From contig CBFHJH010000006.1 in NCBI GenBank assembly GCA_965656185.1, forward strand, positions 1 to 64,000: a stretch of DNA of 64,000 nucleotides. Reading direction: 5' to 3'. The notes beneath the pieces were generated by a model that did not search any database, was not told the DNA's origin, and saw only the letters and a program-made list of their open reading frames with translations. Both the position numbers and the translations under genes were made by a program. Below, one piece after another: positions 41,537-50,244 of the stretch; position 1 is the stretch's first letter; each line of letters begins with the position of its first letter. The DNA is from Croceimicrobium sp965656185. Lineage in GTDB: Bacteria; Bacteroidota; Bacteroidia; Flavobacteriales; Schleiferiaceae.

Positions 41537-43635
41537 TCGCCTAATTCTTCGAAGGATTTATAGCCCTGCTTACGCTCGAACACGATAGCCTTACCTTTTG
41601 GAATATGAAGGATAAAAGTAGTTCCTTCCCCGAGGGTAGATTCAATATCAAAACTAGCCTTGTTCTCCTGCATGAATTCGTTCACGATAATCATTCCAAT
41701 ACCCGTACCCGACTCATTTAAGGTACCTCTTTGCGTACTGGTATTCTTAGCAGAAATTATACGATCGATCTGCTCTTGGTCCATACCATTCCCTTGATCC
41801 TTAATAAAGAGATCGATGGTCGTCTCCCTTTCTTCTGCCCAGATTTGAATAGTAGCAGCTTGCGGAGAAAATTTAATTGCATTACTCAGTACGTTTCTAA
41901 AAACACTGGCAAAATGGTCAGGGTCGAAATAAATACCCAGGTGATCGGCAATCTTAAAATCCAGTTTAAGTTTCTTTTTATCTAAGGCTAAACTGTAATG
42001 TAGTAAGGATCTTTTTACGGCATTAGCCAAGGAAATGTTTCCAGGATTAAAAGTAACGCCAGCGAATTGTGCTTTACTCCACAGGAGTACATTAGATACT
42101 AAATCACTAGTGGTATTAACTGAATTCTTTAATTCTGACATTAATGAACTGCGCTCTTCTTCGGCCATTTGCGATTGATCCATCAAATCGATCACACTTA
42201 GAATCTGGTTGAATGGCTGACGTAAGTCATGAGCCAGAACAGAAAACAATCGATCCTTTGATCGATTTAGTTTCTCTAAAGATTCATTCTGCTTTCTTAA
42301 TTCCTGAGAGGTACTTTCTATTAATTGCTTTTTAGCCTGTATATCTTGGTTACTAGCCGCTAGAGCAGCATTAGTCTTACGGATCTTTAAAAAGCCTTTG
42401 TAAAAAACTATACTAAAAGCTAGTAGTATTCCTATTAGGATCAAAGAGCTGATAAGGAGACTATTCTTAAAATTTAGCTCTTCCTCTTGAAGGGCAGATT
42501 TTGCCTTGATTAGCTCTTGTTTCCTATTGGCCAGCTCCTCATCAAACTGCCGCATAGCAGCTTCCCCATCAATTTTATTGACTTTTTCTTGCTGCCGGTT
42601 AGCTAATTCCAAAAATGCCAAAGCCTCTTCGTGCTGGCCCATTTTCTTTTTAAAAGCGTAAATATCCTTGGCTATGTCTATCTGCAATATAGGGTTAGGA
42701 TAGGCTCTAAATTTCTTAGCGACCTCATCGAAAAGCAGCGCCGCTTTTTGGTTTTCTCCTGCTTTTGAAAGGGTAGTAGCTAAAAAGCTTTTGCTATAAA
42801 CTATGGCAAAATCATCGCCATAAAGTTTGTCGTAATCCAGGGCGCGCCTAGCCAATTGCAAGGCTAATTCATAATTTTCTTGCTTCGATGCATTCTGACC
42901 TAAGACTAATAATGCACTGGATTTCGTGGTTAAATAGTCGTTCTTATCCGCTAAAACGTAGGCCTTTCGTGCATAGAAATTAGTTAGATCCCAAATTTCA
43001 AAATCGGAGTAGATCCAAGCCATATCTACCAACATATCTGGCTCTAAATAATCATGCCAATTTCCGTTTTCCTTCAAGGTGCGGAAAGCCCGATGCAAAT
43101 ACCGTAAGGCTAGGACCTTATTACCTTGGTCATAGGCAATATCAGAGAGCCGGTAGAAATAGAAAACGTCATTATCCAGAAGCTCGCCTTGGTTGATGTC
43201 TATTTCTCTGGATAAGTGGAGATCTTGTAAGGCAGAACGGTAATTACCTAAATAATCGTGATAAAGCGAACGGTTATAAATAGCCGAACTTAAGCCAAAA
43301 GAGTCTACTCCTAAAAGCCTGAATAAACTGATGGACTTATTCACGAAATAAAAGGCAGAATCTACATCATCGGCATAGTAACTGGCTAAACCCTTTACGT
43401 CGTAAGCGTAAGCTAAGCTTAAAGAGTCCTTATACTTATTGGCATAGTGCAAATAACGCCCCGCTTCTTTTTGTGCTTCGTTAATATTTACCCCCAAGAG
43501 ATCAAAAGCAACGGAGTACAAGCTATCCAGATCTAATTGCTTTTTAGATTGAAGGGCTTGTGACTGAAGCGATCCACTTGAGACAAACATCAAAGTGAAT
43601 AGCCAGAAGAATGTTTTCGCTTTTAAGGTCTCCAT
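41527..43635 (-). CDS. TPR-sensor histidine kinase
   Basis: 702 residues. A signal peptide (about 1-26, WLFTLMFVSSGSLQSQA) is followed by periplasmic TPR-like repeats (about 60-345), a TM helix at about 395-415, a coiled coil and the HisKA segment RLFSVLAHDLRQPFNQILS. HATPase_c boxes: NVLSNAIKFSP, IKDQGNGMDQ, SGTGIGMIIVNEFM. It ends without a receiver or DNA-binding domain. No response regulator is adjacent. This domain layout is common in Bacteroidota, and its stimulus and partner are unknown. Confidence 0.9.
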   Translation of the reverse strand: METLKAKTFFWLFTLMFVSSGSLQSQALQSKKQLDLDSLYSVAFDLLGVNINEAQKEAGRYLHYANKYKDSLSLAYAYDVKGLASYYADDVDSAFYFVNKSISLFRLLGVDSFGLSSAIYNRSLYHDYLGNYRSALQDLHLSREIDINQGELLDNDVFYFYRLSDIAYDQGNKVLALRYLHRAFRTLKENGNWHDYLEPDMLVDMAWIYSDFEIWDLTNFYARKAYVLADKNDYLTTKSSALLVLGQNASKQENYELALQLARRALDYDKLYGDDFAIVYSKSFLATTLSKAGENQKAALLFDEVAKKFRAYPNPILQIDIAKDIYAFKKKMGQHEEALAFLELANRQQEKVNKIDGEAAMRQFDEELANRKQELIKAKSALQEEELNFKNSLLISSLILIGILLAFSIVFYKGFLKIRKTNAALAASNQDIQAKKQLIESTSQELRKQNESLEKLNRSKDRLFSVLAHDLRQPFNQILSVIDLMDQSQMAEEERSSLMSELKNSVNTTSDLVSNVLLWSKAQFAGVTFNPGNISLANAVKRSLLHYSLALDKKKLKLDFKIADHLGIYFDPDHFASVFRNVLSNAIKFSPQAATIQIWAEERETTIDLFIKDQGNGMDQEQIDRIISAKNTSTQRGTLNESGTGIGMIIVNEFMQENKASFDIESTLGEGTTFILHIPKGKAIVFERKQGYKSFEELGDYQ

Positions 43636-43698
43636 TACTCGGGGTAAAGCTACAAAATGCCTAAATAATTATAGTATAAATTATTGTGAATTAAAGAT

Positions 43699-44238
43699 TT
43701 AGAATTTAATAGTAATATCTATTTCTAATTCTATCTGACGACCGATCGAAAAACTGCCATTTTCTCCGATCCCGAATTCAAAGCGATCCAACTCATAGTC
43801 TACGAATAATTGATAGCCATATTTATCCATCCTGTAACCCATATAAAGCGCTATGGTCTTTTCAGTACCTTTAATAGTCAAATCGCCAACTACCAATAGT
43901 TGTTTCTTATTTTCTTGGCTAATTTTTGCCGACTTAAAAGTAATGGTGGGGTATTCCTTTGCATTGAAAAAATGCTCCGCTTCGATCAGTTGTTTATCTC
44001 TCTCTGGTATGCCTGTTCTAATGCCATCTACCGGCCACTCTATTCGAATGTGACTATTATCTAAGTCCTTGATATTGAATTTAATATCTTGATTTGCCTG
44101 CGCAAAAAAACCCTTCACTTTATTGAAGCGCATATTGACCGCAGTAAAATTGAATTTACAGGCAGATTTATCTACTGCAGAAGCAGCATAAGCCTCTTTT
44201 GGCTTAGAACTAAAGACTTCCTTTAACTTTCCTATCAT
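43699..44238 (-). CDS. YceI-like domain protein
   Basis: 179 residues. The YceI lipocalin-like strands appear in order: SACKFNFTAVNMRFNKVKGFF, DIKFNIKDLDNSHIRIEWPVDGIRTG, ERDKQLIEAEHFFNAKEYPTITFKS, and VVGDLTIKGTEKTIALYM. YceI proteins bind isoprenoids or amides in a hydrophobic channel. Most are periplasmic, but this one has no signal peptide: its first 20 residues are charged (KLKEVFSSKPKEAY), so it is either cytoplasmic or exported by another route. Confidence 0.8.
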   Translation of the reverse strand: MIGKLKEVFSSKPKEAYAASAVDKSACKFNFTAVNMRFNKVKGFFAQANQDIKFNIKDLDNSHIRIEWPVDGIRTGIPERDKQLIEAEHFFNAKEYPTITFKSAKISQENKKQLLVVGDLTIKGTEKTIALYMGYRMDKYGYQLFVDYELDRFEFGIGENGSFSIGRQIELEIDITIKF

Positions 44239-44330
44239 TAAATACTCCCCATATTGCCCCGTATCAATATTACGAAGATTAATTCATACCTAAATTTCAA
44301 TACCTTTAAGCTTTATTAAAACACAAAAAG

Positions 44331-44837
44331 ATGATGCGAAAAATTTTAGTGCTACTCTTAGGTTTAGCTTCGATATACAATTTATCGGCGCAGGAAAAAC
44401 GAAAAAGCCCCAAAGTGGAAGTTTCCGAAAATATCGATGGGGTAGAATTGAACATTACCTATGGTCAGCCTTCCAAAAAAGGAAGAGAAATCTTTGGTGG
44501 ACTAGTACCTTACGGAAAAGTATGGCGTACTGGAGCAAATGAGGCCACCGTAATGGAATTTGATAAAGCCCTTGAGATCAATGGGGAAATGTTAGAAGCC
44601 GGAAAATATGCCTTGTTCACCATTCCCGGGGAAGAAACTTGGACTATCATCATCAATAAGGTTTGGAACCAATGGGGCGCTTATAACTACGATGATAGTA
44701 AAGACGCTATGCGTTTTGAAGTGGAAGCTAGCGAAACTGGCGAGACCGAAGCTTTTACAATTTCGATTAGCGAAAGTGGTATGGTCGAATTGAAATGGGA
44801 TCGATCAGCGGTAGCTTTCTCAGTGAAAGGAGCTTAG
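44331..44837 (+). CDS. DUF2911 family secreted protein
   Basis: 168 residues. The signal peptide is MMRKILVLLLGLASIYNLSA. The mature part has the DUF2911 pattern: VELNITYGQPSKKGREIFGGLVPYGKVWRTGANEATVMEF, AGKYALFTIPGEETWTIIINKVWNQWGAY and a final strand MVELKWDRSAVAF. The function is unknown; DUF2911 is common in marine Bacteroidota. Its 3' end overlaps the NUDIX gene by 4 bp. Confidence 0.88.
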   Translation: MMRKILVLLLGLASIYNLSAQEKRKSPKVEVSENIDGVELNITYGQPSKKGREIFGGLVPYGKVWRTGANEATVMEFDKALEINGEMLEAGKYALFTIPGEETWTIIINKVWNQWGAYNYDDSKDAMRFEVEASETGETEAFTISISESGMVELKWDRSAVAFSVKGA

Positions 44838-45397
44838 ATATTGGTTCCCTTCAAAGCATAAAAAAGTATTGCCGCTACTGAAATACTATCCCTTATTTCA
44901 CCGCGGTAAACCATTTCTAAAGCTTCCTGAAAGGGGAGCTTTTTTATTTGCAATTTTTCGGTAGCGTCTGGTTGGGCCCTTCCTTGCTCTAGATCTCGAG
45001 CGATATAAAGTTTTGATACTTCATCCGAAACCGAATTACTTAAGTGCATTTCTTGAACCATCTTCCAGGAACGAGCGATCAATCCCGTTTCCTCTTGCAA
45101 TTCCCTTTTGGCCGATTCTAAGGGATCCTGCTCTAAAGGTCCGCCTCCTTCAATTATTTCCCAGCTGTAATCGCCGTCGAATGGGTAACGTTCTTGGCCC
45201 ACTAAAAAGATCTCTTCCTTTTCTGTAATTGCCAATATCCCAATGGCGAGATTCTTAAAGTGCACCTTACCGTAAATACCAGCACCGCCGTTGGGATTAA
45301 GTACCTGTGAGTGTTGAACTTGGATCCAAGGATTTTCATAGACCACTTCACGATCCATCTCTGTCCATTCGCCTGCTTTACGTGGAAAATCTGCCAT
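44834..45397 (-). CDS. NUDIX hydrolase (ADP-ribose pyrophosphatase-like)
   Basis: 187 residues. The Nudix box is GGPLEQDPLESAKRELQEETGLI, with REL..EE.GL in order; one extra residue lies between the first conserved glutamate and the arginine compared with the strict G-x5-E-x7-R pattern, a variant seen in this subfamily. The preceding block (WSEIIEGGG context, here DYSWEIIEGGG) and HLSNSVSDEVSKLYIARDL resemble ADP-ribose or nucleoside-diphosphate-sugar pyrophosphatases. No signal peptide, so it is cytoplasmic. The substrate is uncertain. Confidence 0.85.
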   Translation of the reverse strand: MADFPRKAGEWTEMDREVVYENPWIQVQHSQVLNPNGGAGIYGKVHFKNLAIGILAITEKEEIFLVGQERYPFDGDYSWEIIEGGGPLEQDPLESAKRELQEETGLIARSWKMVQEMHLSNSVSDEVSKLYIARDLEQGRAQPDATEKLQIKKLPFQEALEMVYRGEIRDSISVAAILFYALKGTNI

Positions 45398-45421
45398 AGT
45401 CTAAATTGCCTTCAAAGAAAA

Positions 45422-47005
45422 TTATTCTGCCGCAGATTCTTCTACTGCCTCACGCGCTTTTTCTTCTTTCATCGCCCTGCGATAACGTCGACCATAATCG
45501 ATCTTTTCACCATTGTAGCGAATCTCCTCTCCATTTTCATATTCGATCGTAACGGTACGCTCGCCGTTCTTTTCAAAGAATTCCCAAATACCTTCTTTGA
45601 TCCCACCTTGGTAATTACCTCTTCTCTTTACTTGCCCATTATCGTAATAATAGCTGTGGGTCCCATTCGGCTGCCCGTTTTCATAAGCTCCTTCAAAGCG
45701 TATTTGGCCATTAGACAGGTAAAAGTGCTGCCAATTGCCGCTGCGCAAACCTTCAAAATAACTACCTATTTCTTTGTGATCGTTGATAGTATATTCCCAC
45801 TTTCCTTCTTTATAACCATCGATGTATTCTCCCTTTGCTACCACCGCACCGGTATCATTGTATTCAATAGAACTTCCGTCTTCCAATCCTAAACGGTATT
45901 CCTCTTCGCGTAAGGTAGATCCATCAGCATAGAACCATTCCCATAATCCATCGGCCTTTCCTCGAATGTAGTTACCTCTTTGTTCGATGGTACTATCTCT
46001 AAAATAGTATTTCCACTGCCCTACTTTAAGGTCATCCTTGTAAGATCCCGCGGCTTTTAATTCGCCACTGCGATAGAAATGCTTCCAAGGTCCTTGTTTC
46101 AAACCGGCCGCATCCACCACGCCCTCAAAAAGCTTTATACCTTGATCATATATAGTGCTAGCGACTACTTCTCCTTCTTTATCATATTCGCGATGTACTC
46201 CGGTTGGTTTACCGTTTTGATAAGCTCCTTTAAACTTTAGGGTACCCGTTTCAGGATAGATCTCTCTTTTGATTTCAACTTTAGCCACTTCGGCGGCACC
46301 CTCTTGCAATTCACCGTTAACCCATTTTTCAACCCTAATAAGATCACCTTCACTGGTATAATATTTCCAGTATCCGTTCTTAAGATCATTCAGATAAGGG
46401 CCTTCCTTGGCGATCTTACGATTCTTGTGAAAGTTGACCCAAAGCCCTTGTTTTTGCTCTTGGTCATCATATCGGTTTACGTTTTGCTTTCGGGTTAAAG
46501 AGCCATTTTTAAACTCTAGCAAGGTAATTACACGTCCGTCGGATGGATCATATTCATAACCTTGTCCCGACTCCTTTCCCGCTTCAAAAGGAACTTCCTT
46601 TTTTAAAGTACTATCGGGGAAAAAGTAGCGACTTACCCCGTCTAGTTTTCCCTCGTGGTACTCGTCTATTTTAGAAAGCTTTCCTTCTTGATACAAGTAA
46701 GAGAGACCTTCCTTAGTTCCCGCTTGATAATTGATGAGGGAGGTCTTTTGACCGTCTCGATCGTAAAAGATCCACGGCCCATTTAACTCAAAGTCTTTTC
46801 GGTTCCCCTCAGCCTTGAGCTTACCATTGCGATAATAACTCTTCCAGTAACCATCGGGTCGGCCATTTCGTAAAAATCCTTCACTGCTTTTTTGTCCTCC
46901 TTCATAGTAGTAAACCGTCGCTTTTAAACTATCGCCATTGTTTTGTGAAAACGAAAGTAGGGGTATTCCCACAAAGAGGCAGAGCAGGATAGTTCTTAAT
47001 AACAT
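45422..47005 (-). CDS. secreted MORN-repeat protein (YwqK type)
   Basis: 527 residues. A signal peptide (about 1-20) is followed by about 18 short MORN_2-type units of the form G.W..Y...G....E..Y..G..., e.g. GYWKSYYRNGKLKAEG, GPWIFYDRDGQKTSL, GVHREYDKEGEVVAS, KHFYRSGELKAAG and GIWEFFEKNGERTV. The C-terminal tail is charged (RRYRRAMKEEKAREAV). Databases name similar proteins 'toxin-antitoxin YwqK family antitoxin', but no toxin gene is next to it. It starts at the edge of the long intergenic region, divergent from rpiB. Confidence 0.85.
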   Translation of the reverse strand: MLLRTILLCLFVGIPLLSFSQNNGDSLKATVYYYEGGQKSSEGFLRNGRPDGYWKSYYRNGKLKAEGNRKDFELNGPWIFYDRDGQKTSLINYQAGTKEGLSYLYQEGKLSKIDEYHEGKLDGVSRYFFPDSTLKKEVPFEAGKESGQGYEYDPSDGRVITLLEFKNGSLTRKQNVNRYDDQEQKQGLWVNFHKNRKIAKEGPYLNDLKNGYWKYYTSEGDLIRVEKWVNGELQEGAAEVAKVEIKREIYPETGTLKFKGAYQNGKPTGVHREYDKEGEVVASTIYDQGIKLFEGVVDAAGLKQGPWKHFYRSGELKAAGSYKDDLKVGQWKYYFRDSTIEQRGNYIRGKADGLWEWFYADGSTLREEEYRLGLEDGSSIEYNDTGAVVAKGEYIDGYKEGKWEYTINDHKEIGSYFEGLRSGNWQHFYLSNGQIRFEGAYENGQPNGTHSYYYDNGQVKRRGNYQGGIKEGIWEFFEKNGERTVTIEYENGEEIRYNGEKIDYGRRYRRAMKEEKAREAVEESAAE

Positions 47006-47054
47006 TGATATAGTTCTTTTTAAATATTAATCTCTTATAGTAGTAATAATGGGC

Positions 47055-47072
47055 TGTTAATAGTGGGGATAA
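47055..47072 (+). repeat. paired DnaA-box-like 9-mers
   Basis: TGTTAATAG (47055-47063) directly followed by TGGGGATAA (47064-47072). Related copies: TTATTAACA at 47112-47120 and TAATTAACA at 47177-47185. Confidence 0.5.
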
Positions 47073-47230
47073 AATTGCAATTAAAGTCTTGATTTCTTCA
47101 TTTATCAGCTCTTATTAACAGTTTTAAAGAATTTATAAGCTCACTAAATGCTTCATTCTCTAAAGTTAAGCTTTCGTAATTAACAGTTGTTGAAAACGTC
47201 AGTTTAGCTTAAATATTTGAAAAATTTTTG

Positions 47231-47300
47231 ACCGCTACGCGGTTAGTAAAGCCACCTCTGATGGTGGAAATTTGACTCATATCATCTTATAAGTTGAGTC
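47231..47300. other. three consecutive small hairpins
   Basis: ACCGC/GCGGT (47231-47243, 3-nt loop), CCACC/GGTGG (47252-47267, 6-nt loop) and GACTCA/TGAGTC (47274-47300, 15-nt loop), on an AT-rich background. They may be part of a small RNA or of the DNA structure of an origin. Confidence 0.45.
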
Positions 47301-47365
47301 CCATTTTTCAAAGCTTTGTCTATATCAGAATACTTTTGAAAAAGTCAAGCTACTTTTGTCAGAAG

Positions 47366-47409
47366 TAATTAACACTATTAACACTATTAGGTAAAAACAT
47401 TGTTAATAG
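47366..47409. repeat. tandem 9-bp repeats near rpiB
   Basis: Three units in register: TAATTAACA (47366-47374), CTATTAACA (47375-47383) and CTATTAGGT (47384-47392), followed by an inverted copy TGTTAATAG at 47401-47409. They are the densest part of the cluster of DnaA-box-like 9-mers. Confidence 0.6.
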
Positions 47410-47458
47410 TAAAGTACTGACTAACAGGGTACTGCAGATTTATTAAAAGATACTAGTC

Positions 47459-47887
47459 ATGACTTTAGCAATAGGAGGAGACCACGCTTCAGTAGAGTTA
47501 AAAACCGCCATCATTGAGCAATTAGAGGGCGCAGGACATCAAGTAAAGAACTTTGGAACCAATGATAATGAGTCGGTAGACTATCCAGACTTTGGTCATC
47601 CTGTAGCTAAGATGGTGCTTTCGGGTGAAGCCGATCTGGGAATAGTAATCTGTGGCAGTGGAAACGGTATTAACATGACGGTTAACAAGTATGCTGAAAT
47701 TCGTTCGGCCATCGCTTGGAACGAGGAGTTAGCCGCATTGGCCCGTCAACATAACAATGCAAATATCCTAGCGCTACCAGCTCGCTTTATCAGTGTAGAA
47801 CTCGGTTTAAAAATTGTGGATAGCTTTTTGACGGCTCAGTTCGAAGGAGGGCGTCATCAAAGAAGGGTAGAGAAAATTACTCCTTAA
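47459..47887 (+). CDS. rpiB: ribose-5-phosphate isomerase B
   Basis: 142 residues. It interconverts ribose-5-phosphate and ribulose-5-phosphate. The family motifs are GGDHASVELK at the start, the active-site cysteine C65 in VICGSGNGINMTVNK, and the RSAIAWNEELAALARQHNNANILALPAR block. The protein has the normal length. It overlaps the lipoprotein gene on the other strand by 11 bp. Confidence 0.95.
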   Translation: MTLAIGGDHASVELKTAIIEQLEGAGHQVKNFGTNDNESVDYPDFGHPVAKMVLSGEADLGIVICGSGNGINMTVNKYAEIRSAIAWNEELAALARQHNNANILALPARFISVELGLKIVDSFLTAQFEGGRHQRRVEKITP

Positions 47888-48794
47888 AATAACCTTCCAG
47901 GGATTCGCTTAAAGTCTCCCATTCCTCTTTTTCTTTAGGAAGACCACGGCCTTCCAAGAGGTAGTGATTGCCACTCGATTTTACTCGAGTTCGGTCGAGT
48001 AACTTTTGATAGTCCAAATCCGACTCTTTGAAAAGTGGGTAGTCTTTATAGTATATCCAACAAGTATGACCCTGCAAACGAGCGTATTCGTCGAGGAAAT
48101 AATTGGCATGATAGCTTTGCCAATACATATTCATAAACTGACCTAAACTATATTGCTCAGAGGTTAATCCTTCTACCTCTTGTACTTTTTCCTTAAAGGT
48201 TTCTAAGGAATCGATCTCAAAATTCTCTCGTACGAAACTTTGCCTCTTCTCGTCCCAAGGAAAAGTTCCATCGGCGATTCGTTGCAAGCCATAAAAAGTG
48301 CTAAAGGGATTTCCGTTTACAAGGAAGAGGGTATCGGCATTTACAAAACTAGCGATAGCCGGGGCCATGTAAATTCCTTGTTCCATCGCTAGAATGTGAA
48401 ATTTCCCTTCCTTGGAGATCTTATTTTCCCGGCGTAAATGCTGTATCAGGTTTTGTACGTTTTGCACGTTCTGATTCTTAAAGTCCATCGCTTTACGCGA
48501 GTAGTAGTAAGCACCTTTCGCTTCAGCCTTATAAACACTTAAGATATCATAACCACTTTCATAAAACTTATGGTAAAGAGGACTATTTTCAAACTTAACC
48601 GTGTCTAAGGCAGGCGGTAGGAAAAGAAGTATTCTTTCGGCAGGTTCTTCATGTCTGGCCAAGGTGTAGGGAATGCTATCGCGCAGGTAAGGCTCCACGT
48701 AGGCACTATCTTGATACTGAATACTGCTATTGCAGGCACTATTCATAATCAATACAAATCCCAGTAAAACAAGGCTTTCCGATAGTTTTTGCAT
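47877..48794 (-). CDS. lipoprotein with degenerate alpha/beta-hydrolase-like fold
   Basis: 305 residues from the ATG at 48794. The first possible ATG at 48839 would put 15 extra residues before the signal peptide, so the inner start is chosen. The lipobox is LIMNSAC (C21). The body shows an alpha/beta alternation (RILLFLPPAL ... GYDILSVYKA ... HILAMEQGIYMAPAIASF ... ADTLFLVNG). At the place of a nucleophile elbow G-x-S-x-G stands AMEQG, so it lacks a serine and may be inactive or use another residue. The function is unknown. It is divergent from the symporter operon; the start codons are 14 bp apart. Confidence 0.62.
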   Translation of the reverse strand: MQKLSESLVLLGFVLIMNSACNSSIQYQDSAYVEPYLRDSIPYTLARHEEPAERILLFLPPALDTVKFENSPLYHKFYESGYDILSVYKAEAKGAYYYSRKAMDFKNQNVQNVQNLIQHLRRENKISKEGKFHILAMEQGIYMAPAIASFVNADTLFLVNGNPFSTFYGLQRIADGTFPWDEKRQSFVRENFEIDSLETFKEKVQEVEGLTSEQYSLGQFMNMYWQSYHANYFLDEYARLQGHTCWIYYKDYPLFKESDLDYQKLLDRTRVKSSGNHYLLEGRGLPKEKEEWETLSESLEGYFKE

Positions 48795-48807
48795 CTTTGT
48801 ATACGTT

Positions 48808-50244
48808 TTGCCGAATCTAGTTGATTTAGCCATATTCATTTTCTATTTAGTTGCGATGCTCGCCGTTGGTTTCTACTTCATGCGTCGCAACAAAGATATC
48901 GATGATTATTATGTAGGTGGCCGCGGAATGAGTAGCGGACACATCGGACTTAGTGTAGTGGCTACCGATGTAGGCGGAGGTTTTTCCATTGGTTTAGGCG
49001 GATTGGGCTTTGCGATCGGTTTGGCTGGTTCTTGGATGTTATTTACCGGTTTGATAGGTGCTTGGCTTTCGGCTTACTTTCTAATTCCCAAGGTGTTTGA
49101 GATTCTCAAAAAGCATAAGCTCTTTACCTTTCCGGAAATCTTTTACCATCTCTTTAATGCTCGAGTGGCCTTCTTGGCCGCCATAGTAAGTGCGATTGGA
49201 TATATCGGTTTTACCGGTGCGCAAATATTAGCCGGTGCTAAATTAGCTACCGCCACCTTTCCTAGTTTAGACCTAACGACTGCCATCCTAATTATGGGAG
49301 TAACCGCTGTGGTTTATACGGTTTTTGGTGGCCTAAAAGCGGTGATTTATACCGATACCGTGCAGTGGATCATTTTAATGGCAGGCCTAATTTTTATTGG
49401 TATTCCTTTGGCTTATTTTGAAATTGGCGGCTACGCCGCAATTAAAACCTACCTCGATCCAAGCTTCATGGACCTCTTTAACCTGGAACCGGTTAAATTT
49501 TTCAATTGGGCCCTAACCATAATTCCGATCTGGTTTATTGGCATGACCCTCTATCAAAGAATTTACGCTAGTAGAGATGAAAAAACCGCTCGCAAAGCCT
49601 GGTTCTTAGCCGGTATTTTCGAGTGGCCTATTATGGCTTTCATGGGCGTATTATTAGGCCTATTTGCTCGTGTAGCCCTGCAAAAAGGGATGTTCGAAAG
49701 TATAGGCTATATTGATTTTGACAGTATGGACCCAGAAATGGGTTTACCCCTACTGCTAAGAACCGTGCTCCCGGTAGGCTTAATGGGTTTAATGATGTCG
49801 GCTTACTTCTCCGCTATTATGAGCACCGCCGATTCTTGTCTCATGGCCGCCTCGGGTAATATATTATCGGATCTCTTAAACCGCTATGGACGCATTCCTG
49901 AAAAGGCCCAGCTAAAGTATTCGCAATGGCTGACTTTAGCGGTTGGAGCGGTAGCCCTGGTCTTGGCTACTCAAATGACCAACGTTCTAGACCTTATGCT
50001 ACTCAGCTACAGCTTTATGGTTAGCGGACTATTTGTTCCTATTCTGGCGGCTCTCTTCTTTAAGAACCGATCCGCTCTAGCGGCATGGTGGTCTATTCTA
50101 TTAGGCGGTGCATGCACTTTGAGTTTGGAGTTGATGCTTATGAACAAGCTTATTGAATTACCTTTAAATATAAACCCGAACTTCTTCGGCATTAGCCTAT
50201 CTTTATTGAGCTACCTGCTGATTGCGAAATACTCTCGAAAATGA
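48808..50244 (+). CDS. sodium:solute symporter (SSS family)
   Basis: 478 residues with about 13 TM helices. The best start is a TTG at 48808 (PNLVDLAIFIFYLVAM), which keeps the whole first helix; no ATG precedes it. Family signs: KDIDDYYVGGRGMSSG after TM1, SVVATDVGGGFSIGLGGLGF, and GLMGLMMSAYFSAIMSTADSCLMAASGNI in the seventh-to-eighth helix region that binds Na+. It imports an organic solute with Na+. As the first gene of an operon with GNAT, M20 and racemase genes, the solute is likely an amino acid or peptide derivative. Confidence 0.92.
   Translation: MPNLVDLAIFIFYLVAMLAVGFYFMRRNKDIDDYYVGGRGMSSGHIGLSVVATDVGGGFSIGLGGLGFAIGLAGSWMLFTGLIGAWLSAYFLIPKVFEILKKHKLFTFPEIFYHLFNARVAFLAAIVSAIGYIGFTGAQILAGAKLATATFPSLDLTTAILIMGVTAVVYTVFGGLKAVIYTDTVQWIILMAGLIFIGIPLAYFEIGGYAAIKTYLDPSFMDLFNLEPVKFFNWALTIIPIWFIGMTLYQRIYASRDEKTARKAWFLAGIFEWPIMAFMGVLLGLFARVALQKGMFESIGYIDFDSMDPEMGLPLLLRTVLPVGLMGLMMSAYFSAIMSTADSCLMAASGNILSDLLNRYGRIPEKAQLKYSQWLTLAVGAVALVLATQMTNVLDLMLLSYSFMVSGLFVPILAALFFKNRSALAAWWSILLGGACTLSLELMLMNKLIELPLNINPNFFGISLSLLSYLLIAKYSRK

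Larger units (their letters stand above)
47006..47458. other. 453-bp AT-rich non-coding region, candidate replication origin
   Basis: The longest gap between genes in the window, between the divergent MORN gene and rpiB. No open frame fits. It contains several 9-mers of the type TGTTAATAG/CTATTAACA at both ends, one TGGGGATAA (one mismatch to the DnaA box TGTGGATAA), AT-rich stretches and three short hairpins in the middle. Promoters for both flanking genes should also be here. The origin role is an inference. Confidence 0.5.

Noticed and set aside
45311..45892. 193-residue plus-strand open frame opposite the MORN gene
   Set aside because: Antisense shadow of repetitive codons; the hydrophobic periodicity mirrors the repeats on the other strand.
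45422..47005. Toxin-antitoxin system (YwqK antitoxin)
   Set aside because: The name derives from database labels; there is no small toxin gene next to it and the protein is secreted.
47366..47392. Tandem 9-bp units as a CRISPR array
   Set aside because: Units are only 9 bp, without spacers, and no cas genes are in the window.
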